64,000 nucleotides of DNA. It comes from Allomyces arbusculus. Its lineage: Eukaryota; Blastocladiomycota; Blastocladiomycetes; Blastocladiales; Blastocladiaceae. Positions 56,202 to 64,000 of the stretch are shown here, piece by piece (position 1 is the first letter of the stretch; the number at the start of each line of letters is the position of its first letter). The translations under genes and the position numbers were made by a program. The notes beneath the pieces were generated by a model, which did no database searches, was not told where the DNA came from, and saw only the letters and a list, made by a program, of their open reading frames with translations. Where the stretch lies: the NCBI GenBank assembly GCA_027604705.1, contig JADHYV010000003.1:806001-870000 (forward strand), read 5' to 3'.

Positions 56202-57801
56202 GGTGGATGGAGGCGGAGTGGCTGGTCGGTGGGCTTATTTTGTACATGCTGCTGAGCACTTCCTTTTGTTTTGTGGTCCGTGGCCCATTCTCGTCCCGGT
56301 TTTTGCGTGCATCTGATTCTGCTTCAAACATTCACCGGTCACCTTTTTATTTTTGGAACCAAGAAGAGACACACGGACAATATGGATAGATGACGGTGGA
56401 CCAGTTGCTCGTCAGGACCCGCCACAGAGGCCGCACTGACCAGTAAGCAGATCAGGCCGCGCTTGCGAGGCAGAGCCCTTCCGCGAAATTGATCGAGTAG
56501 AATAAGACTTGGGCACCGTTGCTGGGCGATAGAGGCCCCGAGGCTGGACGGGCAGGGATCTCGGCGAAAGGACTAAAAGGACCAGCGTGCAGCAAACGCT
56601 GCACAAGCATCGTTTCTGGCCGCCACCCCCACGGCGCTCGCCGTAGTATGGGCGTCGCGTACGCAATCCGGGGCTGTGCTTGAAGCTCATAGTCTCCGTG
56701 TCGATGTGCGTGTTCTCCACCATGAAGCGCGTTGAAATGTCGCGCAGTTCATGGCCTGCGGCGCGTACAGTACGGCGCAATCAGGATCGCCACGGATGCG
56801 CACCGGGCACACTGTCCCTTCCATGTGTGGCGACACCTGCGCGTCCATGAGGGCGAAGGGACCGCGCGCGTGCCGACGAGCCCATCGTCGAGCATCAGCG
56901 AGGGTCGGACGAGACCAGGTTCATGGTCCACATGGTGCAGCGCGCCAAAAGTGCGGGGGTGGGGCGCCGGCGCCCACAAGAGCAAACGTTTCGCCACAGC
57001 AAATCCCCACCAATCCCCTATTTCCTTGCGCCTTGTGCGCCCTCAAACGAGAGCGCCACAATTTTGCAAGAAAAGCGCGCAACCAAACTTGATGCATTCG
57101 TGTCAGCAGCCTGTCCCCAAATTCCCGTGCAACATGGTCGCCGGGCCGAGCGGATATGGATTGCGCCCACCAACAGGAGGCCAGCAGCGACACTATGTCC
57201 GCGCGACTTCGCGCCCCCGGCCGCGCTATCGACAAGGAACGCGCGCAGTCTCACTCTCACCTTTGTGTCGTACGACGCGGGGGAGGGTCGATGCCGCGCG
57301 CGGTATCGGCGAGTGCTGGCTCCGCCGCGAGAAGGGAATTCGCGCGCAACAAGGGCTGAGTGGACAAGTTAGAGGCGCAACGCGCGAGCGCGACGCGACG
57401 CGCGCGTGTGTGGTCGGGCGTGCTGTCTCTGTGGCGGAAATGGGCTGGACTTGGCGGACGAGCGATTGTCGCCATTTTCGCGCGGGACGGGCGGGTCTGG
57501 CGTGGGTGAGAAAATGAACCAAGAAAAACTCATGACCATCGCGCTGCTGCTGGGCCTCTCGCCTTGTTTTGCTCGCCTCTTTTCGCTTTTTTAGGCGGCC
57601 ATCGTGCACGCGCGAGCGAGCGTTGCGAGGTGGGGCGTCGGATGCGGCGAATGAGGCAACACCACGGGTGGGTCATTTTGCCCCTTGGGCCGTGCCGGTC
57701 ATTTTGATGGATGGCCCACACCCAAGCACTGCGTGTTACACCCAGGCCCACGCTGAATGGTGCAACCATGTTCTCGCCATTGAACCCCGCCCCCGAAACG
57801 G

Positions 57802-57807
57802 TATATA
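57802..57807 (+). promoter_or_regulatory. Candidate TATA box, distant promoter of the CAP-protein gene
   Basis: TATATA in ggtatatagc is followed within 50 bases by a long CT-rich stretch, a common fungal initiator context. It lies about 1.08 kb before the ATG, so the link needs a long or spliced leader. Confidence 0.35.
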
Positions 57808-57887
57808 GCTGACGCTCGCCCGCGGCAATATCCCTCTCGCCTTCCTGCTCGATAGAACCCGTTCGCTCCCTCTCTCTCCACCCGTTT

Positions 57888-57914
57888 GTCGTCGTCGTCG
57901 TCTCGTCGTCGTCG
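57888..57914. repeat. Trinucleotide microsatellite (gtc/tcg)
   Basis: A run of GTC/TCG units with one interruption lies in the presumed leader region of the CAP-protein gene. Confidence 0.8.
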
Positions 57915-58891
57915 CAGCGCTCGCCCCTTCACACGCTCGCACCTGCCCTCCCGAGTGTTGACCGCCCGGTGGACTTGGTTGCTCTGCTCGATTCCGACGA
58001 ATCCCTGCGCCCTCGCACCCCCGTTCTCGTCCTAGACGTTAGAGCGCACCGGTACGGATAATCTTGGGCCCCGACGCTGTCGTTCGTCTCTTTGCCCCTT
58101 TGTGTTCCTGCGCTCGACCCGGCCCACTACGCGGACATGCTGCACGAACCCGCTCCGACCAATGCATGTACGACCACTTGGGCACCCGATGCCCGCTATC
58201 ACATCGCCGCTGCCCACGACCACCATCATCGTGGTCAACCACGAGGTGGACGTGGCCGCCCGTCGCTGTCCGCCGTCAACGATGATGGCCACTGGCCACC
58301 CAACACGAGGTGTGGTAGTGTCGTGGTGGTCGCCTCGTCATGGTGGAAAGCCTTGGCGCGCATCGACCCCCAGTCATGGTGGGGGGCCGGCGATTGGTCG
58401 GGTGGGTGGGTGTGCAAAGGCGCGTGATGTGTGCGGGGTTGACGGCATGTGCGTGCGTGCGCCAAGGCCGGCGGGCCCATGCGCGCGGCGCAAGGCTAAT
58501 CGCGTGCGCTCGCGCCAAGTATCATGATTATTTTGCGCAACTCCCCTCTCCACTTCGCCACACCCCCACTTCCACTTGCCTGTACCCCTCATTTACCCCC
58601 CGCCTCCCCCCACCTTCATCACACGCCGGCACCGGACACCACCACTCACCATCGACTTGTCCTCTCTCCCAGACACGCACGCACGCACGCCGCCGCCGAC
58701 GAGCTCCCCGCCCGTCGTGACGACTATAGACTCTCAATAGACCGCCGACGCGCCCGACCCTGGACCGTCTGCACCAACCCCGCATCGTCGTGCTGTTGCC
58801 TGCCTCGTGCCCACAGCCGCCGCCGTCGTACCGCGCTTGCCGCCACCTCCACTCTCCACCCACCCGCATCACCACCATTCTCGCCCTCATC

Positions 58892-60517
58892 ATGAAGGTG
58901 ACTCTCGCGACCGTGCTTGCCGCGTTGACCGTGGCCGCTACTGTGAACGCCGACAAGTCGTCGGTTGTCCCTGGCAAGACGCCGACGGGCCAGCAGACCT
59001 ACGAGCAGGGCCAGATCCCGACGGTCATCAAGTATGCGCTGCAGCAGCTCAACGAGATTCGGGTCGCCAATGGCCTTACCAAGCTCTGCATCAACAAGGC
59101 CCTGCAGACGGCCGCGCAGGGGTCGTCCGACTGGCAGGCCGCCAACAAGCAAATGGCGCACATGGCCGACGGCCAGATCAAGTCGCGCTACTCGACGGCC
59201 GGCTACGACTGGGGCGGTTACGTTGAGAACGTGGCCGTCAACGTGATTGGCGTCGACTCGACGTCCAAGGGCACGTGCTTTGGGTCCTCGCCCTACGTCA
59301 AGGTCGCCGACGACACGACCTCGGCGCAGTACGTGACCAACTGCCAGTGGTGGAACTCGGAGGGCCACCGCAAGAACATGCTCACGCCTGAGGTCAACCA
59401 GGTCGGCATCGCCTTCACCAAGGGCGAGTGGGAGGGCTACGGCAACTCCTACTACTGGACCCAGGACTTCGGTATCTCGGCGCAGCCCTGTGTCTCGGAC
59501 GAGGTCATCCACACGACGCCCGTGCAGAAGGTGCCGTCGGTGCCCGAGGTCAAGGTTGTGACGGTTCAGCCGTCGCAGCCCGCTGTCGTCACCGTCACGC
59601 CCGCGGCCCCCAAGGTCGTCTACGTGACCAAGCAGCCTGTGCAGCCGCAGGTCGTCATCAAGACGGTCACGCCCGAGGCGCCCAAGGTCGTCTACGTGAC
59701 CAAGCAGCCCGAGCAGCCCAAGGTCGTCTACGTGACGCAGTCCAAGCCCGTGTGCCCCGGCTCGCCCGACTGCCCGGTCACGACCACGAAGTCGACGCCC
59801 GCGCCCGTGGTCACGGTCACGGTGCCCGTCCAGCAGACGACGCAGGTCGTTTCGATCCCGGCGACCACCCAAACGGTCACGCAGACCGTGTCGATTCCCG
59901 ACTCGCCGGCCTCGACCGCCCCCGTTGTCACGGTTACGGCCACGCAGCCCGCCTACACGCAGACCTCGCAGGTGGTCATTGTCCCGACGTCGACCATCGA
60001 CGTGCCCGAATCGCCGGCCGAATCGACGCCCGTGCCGTCGGCCACCTACCCGGTCGATGTGCCCACGTCGCCCATTAACACGGTGCCCGCGGCCAAGTGC
60101 CACAAGGTGACGCGCACCATCACCAAGTGCAAGAAGACGGTCCCGACCACCACGCCCGCTCCGGTCGTGCCCGAGGTCCCGACGGCCACTTACCCGGTCG
60201 TTGTTGTCCCGACCACCACCTCGGCGCCGCCCGCCGACGAGGAGTCCAAGGAAGATGACTACGGATCGCTCGAGGTCCCCGTTGCTCCGGTGACGTCAAC
60301 TCCCGCTGCCCCGGCCACGACCACTCCGGCCTACGGCACGACGACTGCCGTTGTCAAGTCGACGACCTCGCAGGCGCCCGCGTACGGTAACCCCGTGACG
60401 CCCGTTGCTTCGGCTTCGTCGGCGGCCTCGACGCCCGCGGCTACGGCCACGCCCACGCCCGCGTACGGCGGCAAGAGCCTCGTGGACGGCAACTCCGACA
60501 GCGACTCGCTGTACTAG
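58892..60517 (+). CDS. Secreted CAP/SCP-domain protein with Pro/Thr/Val-rich tail
   Basis: One exon, 541 residues. A signal peptide (MKVTLATVLAALTVAATVNA) is followed directly by a CAP domain of about 170 residues. Visible are LNEIRVANGL, a His in MAHMAD, the Glu in VENVAVN, and the second His in WWNSEGHRKNML, the residues that form the CAP cavity; YYWTQDFGI closes the domain. The HRKNML form resembles the YkwD-like and PR-1-like secreted group. The remaining ~320 residues are Pro/Thr/Val-rich with repeats of APKVVYVTKQP and VVTVTxP type and few charged residues, so they are likely O-glycosylated and wall-associated. A small Cys pair (KCHKVTRTITKCKK) sits in the tail. No GPI signal is seen; the C-terminus is acidic/Ser (SDSDSLY). 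CAP proteins can bind sterols or act at the cell surface; the role here is not known. Confidence 0.9.
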   Translation: MKVTLATVLAALTVAATVNADKSSVVPGKTPTGQQTYEQGQIPTVIKYALQQLNEIRVANGLTKLCINKALQTAAQGSSDWQAANKQMAHMADGQIKSRYSTAGYDWGGYVENVAVNVIGVDSTSKGTCFGSSPYVKVADDTTSAQYVTNCQWWNSEGHRKNMLTPEVNQVGIAFTKGEWEGYGNSYYWTQDFGISAQPCVSDEVIHTTPVQKVPSVPEVKVVTVQPSQPAVVTVTPAAPKVVYVTKQPVQPQVVIKTVTPEAPKVVYVTKQPEQPKVVYVTQSKPVCPGSPDCPVTTTKSTPAPVVTVTVPVQQTTQVVSIPATTQTVTQTVSIPDSPASTAPVVTVTATQPAYTQTSQVVIVPTSTIDVPESPAESTPVPSATYPVDVPTSPINTVPAAKCHKVTRTITKCKKTVPTTTPAPVVPEVPTATYPVVVVPTTTSAPPADEESKEDDYGSLEVPVAPVTSTPAAPATTTPAYGTTTAVVKSTTSQAPAYGNPVTPVASASSAASTPAATATPTPAYGGKSLVDGNSDSDSLY

Positions 60518-63361
60518 AGGAGAGGGCAAGTGTCCAGTGTTGTCGGTGCGGTTGATTTTTCGATGTAGTGATTTGTGTGTTGGGTCTCCAGTTTTGATGC
60601 TTTTCTTTTTGCACTCTCGAGGACGGTCCATAAAGCCTTTTTGCACAAGCGGGTCGTTTTCGTTTGCATTTTGTTCTCCTCCATGCGCTCGTCTCTCTCG
60701 CTCTGCTCCTTCATCTTGTTCATCATTGACCGTCCGCCCGTTTTCGTTACTCCTCCCTCTCCCGATGTCCTTGGTCGATGGGCAAATGCAAGCGGAAAAC
60801 CCCATTCCACCTTGTGCAATCTGCTGCTTGGCGTGTTCGGTTTTTGGCGTAAATGAACCCGTTTCTCTCGCGCATGCGCTGCTGACGCTTGGCTGGTCTT
60901 GGCAAAACACGAGAACGGGATCAACTGGACTTCATCAAGGCGTCTTCACACATCGGAGCGCCCATTTCTCATCTCAGCGCACACGCCCCTCGACGCTCCC
61001 CTGCACACGTCGCGGCTCGTATACCTTCGTTGTTTCGTTGTTTGGTACGTCGGTGCGCGCGCAATGGGCCCTGCAGGCAGCGACTGAAAGCGGTCTTTAT
61101 TTTCACATCAACAAGCAAGAGAGATCACGTCGTTGATTCTTGCAATCGACCTCGGCCCTCCGTTGATACTCAAATCACGGATGCCGATGGTCGGCTTCGC
61201 CTGCTCGTGTCGGCCATGTCCCTTGAACCTGCAGTACCATGGCTGCGTGTGACCTCGCTCAAAAACACCGTCGTCTCGCCATGCCTCGACCGACGACTGC
61301 CCCAAAATTATGTTCAACTAGCTGGCACTTGTCAGTGGTGCCGTCTTTTCATCTGGCCTGCGACAGCAGCGAAATCTGCCTTCTCGCACGCGATTCCGCC
61401 CACCCACACCGAAATGTTCACTGCTGCCACCACTTGCTGTCTTTTGCTTGCCGTTTCCCCGTGCATGACCAGCTGGGAGCACTCACATCGTTTGCGGATC
61501 GTCTTTAGTCCATTGCGAATTTCATGACTAGAGAGAAAACTTAATGGACGAAGAGAGCGAGGGCCGTCCGTCTCCCTGAACGAGACGAGACGCCAGCCGT
61601 TCTGGCTCGTGGCTGATTGCTCTTCAACTGTCATTGCTTTGCATGGTGCTTTTGTTGCCTTGAACTCCATCGAAACCGTTCCAGCAACAACCAGCAATCA
61701 GACGCGGAGCATGGCGTCTGTAAATATGACAGGTCGTCAACTCTCGCTTGCTAGAGTTGAAATAGCAAGTGCGGCGTGTGCCCTGCAAGAAAGTGGTGAG
61801 AGCATCTGACCGTCCAATGGTGAGGACAAAACGCGCGATAATCCCGAACAAGCTGCTGCTTGTGTCGGTACGTAACACACCTGGTCGCAGGCCTAGTCGC
61901 GCCGCGCGATGTTGACACAGGAGGTTGGACTTTAGGTGGCGCTGTTGCAACCTGGATCAGAATGGCCATCAATTCTGGATCCACCTCTTGACTCTCGCAT
62001 TGCCCCCCGCCCCCCCCCCCCCCCTCCCAGAACTTCTGACGCGCCCTCATGATTTGATATTGATCTCGACGCGTCGTTATGGCCTCTTTCACCCTCATAA
62101 CTGGTCCGCCGTCCACAACGCTCGTCTCCTGGAGCTGGCCACAGCATGGTGTTGGAGGAACAAGTGCAGGGCGGATCATGATTTGCCAAACAAACAGCAA
62201 TATGCCTGGTGCCGCGACGCGTGCTCTAACAAAGATTGTTTTTTTGTTTTTGCAGTTAATAGTGTACTCATGCACTGCGTTTGCGCATACTTTTCTTACA
62301 ATTGATCAGTCTAAGGCGATGGTGGTAAGTGGTGCTGCAAATCCTGCTGACTTCAACAACATGACAATGTCGAGCTTGGCGTTGATTTGCAATACCTGTT
62401 GAAGCACCATTTCCTCTATCGCCGAGCCGTCAGGTCGCCAGGCCATGGAGCATTGCAGGCAGACAAATGGCGGCGAAGTCGCGGGCATGATTGTGAATCA
62501 TGACCAGAACGATGTTTGTCGTTCAGTGAAGGCAAGCGGTATTCCTGGTGCTTCGCCAACAACTGGAGCGACTTGTGTAATGGCAGCGGTGTTCGGCCTA
62601 TCATCCGTGCCGCCATGGGTCGGCGCGCCGGCCATCGCTGCTTTGGCAGAGGCAATGAAGCTGATCATTTTTTTGGTTCGACACCGTGTGCTCATGCTGT
62701 AAGCAGGGGCAAGTGCATGGCCAATGAACCAGTTGTGATGTATATTGAGAGCGGTTTGCATGCCGTGGGCTACGACTCCCTGTATCCTTCACATATTCCA
62801 ACATCTGTCGCATGGCTGGACGCCGATGACAGCTCGAGCCACGAACAGCGCGCCGCAGTGCTTGGAAAGCGAGGATTTTGGCGCGCGGTGTGCGGTGTGG
62901 ACACGCCCGCGCCTTCGCCGCGGCCCATGCCCAGTGCAACCTTGCTCCAACTTTGTTCGCGCCGCCTCGGGTCCCTTGGCGATCTCTCCGCTCATCCACC
63001 GCAGCAAACCTCGTGCTCGAACACTACCGTCGTCTGGCTTTCGGCGCCGCTCCACGGCGGACGACGACGACGACGAAAACCGCCACGAGCATCGACCGGA
63101 TTGCATGCGCTGCCATCGTCGACCGCGAGCCAGCGACCTGGAGCGGCAATCGCCCGGCTCTTCCCACCAACTTTGCACCAGTCTTCCATGCTGCACGACA
63201 CGACCGCGCGCCACCAGGATTAGCAGACTACAACCGAGGCGCCGTGCAACGAACAACTACGGCAGTCGCGCCAGGCATCGTCCAATTTTCCTTTTGCCGT
63301 CAGTCCACCGAGTACCGGCCGCGATCACAAGCATCCATCGCTCGATTCTCCACCAACGGTA
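60518..63361. other. Long gene-poor intergenic region
   Basis: About 2.8 kb. The first ~300 bases look like the 3' flank of the CAP gene (T-rich). A C-rich run lies at 62003-62027. Short frames near 62306-62761 on the minus strand have protein-like stretches (for example INAKLDIVMLLKSAGFAAPL) but could not be joined into a gene. The last several hundred bases are GC-rich and may include the 5' UTR of the next gene. Confidence 0.45.
62003..62027. repeat. Poly-C tract
   Basis: A nearly pure C run of about 25 bases with one G and one T. Such tracts are prone to length errors in assembly. Confidence 0.8.
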
Positions 63362-64000
63362 ATGGATGCCAGTCTGGCCATTCCGGGCGCATCGCGCTCC
63401 CCGCGATGCCCGTCCACGACCACGATCCCCGTCTCGACCACGACCGCATCCGCGCGCGGCAGCGCAAGCAGCTCTCCTGCACGTCCATTCTTCCATGTCC
63501 CGCCGCCACCATCAGCACCAAGGGTACCGGCGAACGCAAGTACCCCAACCCCACCTTCGCCCGCTTTGCCGCCCTCCCCGACCTGTCTCTTCTCCGCACC
63601 CAGCGGTCCACCTCCATCGGCCGCGAACCGCACCGAGGATGACGACGAGTATGAAATCAAGCCTTGTCCACCGACTCCCACCTCGGCCGCGGCCATTCGT
63701 CGGTCGCTTCTCGGCGGCCCCGCCGGGTTCTCGCCGCCGCCTCCGCCGCCGGTTCCGTCGATACCAGGGTCAAGCGGCGACGCCGCGTGGCGCGGCACTT
63801 TCACGCGGCCCGTGTCGATGAGCGCGATTGGACCGGAAGTGCTGGCCGCCAAGCTCGACATGGGCACGTTGACGCGCGAGTTTGCGTTCCAGACGGAACA
63901 CGCGACCAAGCAGTCGCGCACGCGGCGTGTCGCCAAGTGGGGGGTCGCGGTGTTCCTCGTGCTCGGTGCGGCGGCTGCGGTGCTGTATTGGATTGTGTTC
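63362..64000 (+). CDS. Partial Pro/Ser-rich membrane protein, cut by the right edge
   Basis: An open frame of 213 codons starts at ATG 63362 (MDASLAIPGASRSPR) and runs off the window. The first ~100 residues are Ser/Pro/Thr/Ala-rich and disordered. An acidic cluster (EDDDEYEIKP) is followed by a Pro-rich stretch (FSPPPPPPVPSIPG) that could bind SH3, WW or profilin. A more ordered segment with GTFTRPVSMSAIGPEVLAAKL and a basic patch (KQSRTRRVAKW) lead into a hydrophobic segment (GVAVFLVLGAAAAVLYWIVF) that looks like a TM helix, so the N-terminal part is probably cytosolic. No family was recognised and the C-terminal part is missing. The start is uncertain because there may be an upstream exon. 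Confidence 0.6.
   Translation, partial: MDASLAIPGASRSPRCPSTTTIPVSTTTASARGSASSSPARPFFHVPPPPSAPRVPANASTPTPPSPALPPSPTCLFSAPSGPPPSAANRTEDDDEYEIKPCPPTPTSAAAIRRSLLGGPAGFSPPPPPPVPSIPGSSGDAAWRGTFTRPVSMSAIGPEVLAAKLDMGTLTREFAFQTEHATKQSRTRRVAKWGVAVFLVLGAAAAVLYWIVF

Larger units (their letters stand above)
56202..58891. other. Long intergenic region upstream of the CAP-protein gene
   Basis: About 2.7 kb without a recognisable gene. It contains a TATA element near 57802, a GTC/TCG trinucleotide run near 57888-57914 and a CGCA run near 58674-58690. The part after the TATA box is pyrimidine-rich and could be a long, possibly spliced 5' UTR of the CAP-protein gene. Frames in the region are shadows of GC-rich DNA. 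Confidence 0.5.

Noticed and set aside
58724-60103. 459-codon minus-strand frame rich in Arg, Gly and His
   Set aside because: Antisense of the CAP-protein gene; composition follows from GC-rich third positions.
62306-62761. Possible small minus-strand gene (two frames)
   Set aside because: The two frames could not be joined by credible splice sites, and neither shows a family motif.

Overview
The window looks like nuclear DNA of an early-diverging, probably zoosporic fungus. Blastocladiomycota such as Allomyces or Catenaria is my best guess, inferred from protein style and not tested. The DNA is GC-rich outside the spacers. Genes carry many very short introns, mostly 59-90 nt, with 5' ends such as gtacgt or gtgcgt and a ctgac/ctaac branch site close to the acceptor. 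The encoded set is fungal/opisthokont: gamma-COP, the exocyst subunit Sec8, ZW10, Nic96/Nup93, Cds1, Dph1 and a CDK1-type kinase. No rRNA, tRNA, CRISPR array or mobile element was recognised. Exon ends were worked out by hand from splice signals, reading phase and family conservation. Most models close in frame; the exceptions are stated in their entries.

Layout, left half. 1.57-3.71 kb: a repeat protein with Q-x-Q-x-Q units (+). 4.31-7.13 kb: a DUF4614 (C19orf44-like) protein (-). 7.65-14.30 kb: two head-to-head paralogues of an unrecognised three-TM membrane family, separated by about 870 bp; the minus-strand copy has a frame break. 14.98-16.80 kb: CDP-diacylglycerol synthase (+). 17.46-20.11 kb: Nic96/Nup93 (+). 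20.5-25.3 kb: two aldo-keto reductase paralogues flanking a single-TM SPRY protein, all (+). 26.25-28.21 kb: a membrane protein with a Cys-rich ectodomain and a Pro/Tyr-rich tail (-), divergent from ZW10 at 28.80-31.31 kb (+). 31.39-32.18 kb: mitochondrial IF3 (-).

Layout, right half. 33.03-34.23 kb: a Mub1/SamB-like MYND-finger gene (-) with an in-frame TGA inside the zinc finger. 34.75-36.07 kb: a single-pass SH3 protein (-). 36.64-38.36 kb: Dph1 with an unusual Cys-rich tail (+). 38.76-39.96 kb: a PSTAIRE-class CDK whose helix reads PATALRE (-), divergent from gamma-COP at 40.70-43.72 kb (+). A 3.3-kb gene-poor, AT-richer spacer follows. 46.99-51.21 kb: Sec8, nine exons (+). 52.22-54.01 kb: a RING protein (+). 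54.95-56.20 kb: an unrecognised protein with three ~55-residue repeats (+). 58.89-60.52 kb: a secreted CAP-domain protein (+). 63.36 kb to the right edge: the start of a Pro/Ser-rich membrane protein (+).

How they relate. Most genes are independent housekeeping genes. Membrane traffic is well represented: gamma-COP (COPI coat), ZW10 (part of the ER tether that binds COPI, and of the kinetochore RZZ complex) and Sec8 (exocyst). There is no operon logic. Closely spaced divergent pairs at 10.4/11.3, 28.2/28.8 and 40.0/40.7 kb may share promoters. The most unusual items are the Q-x-Q repeat protein, the divergent membrane-protein pair, the TGA-interrupted MYND gene, the PATALRE kinase, the Cys-rich Dph1 tail and a 69-nt Dph1 intron that is open in frame and would encode a membrane-like segment.
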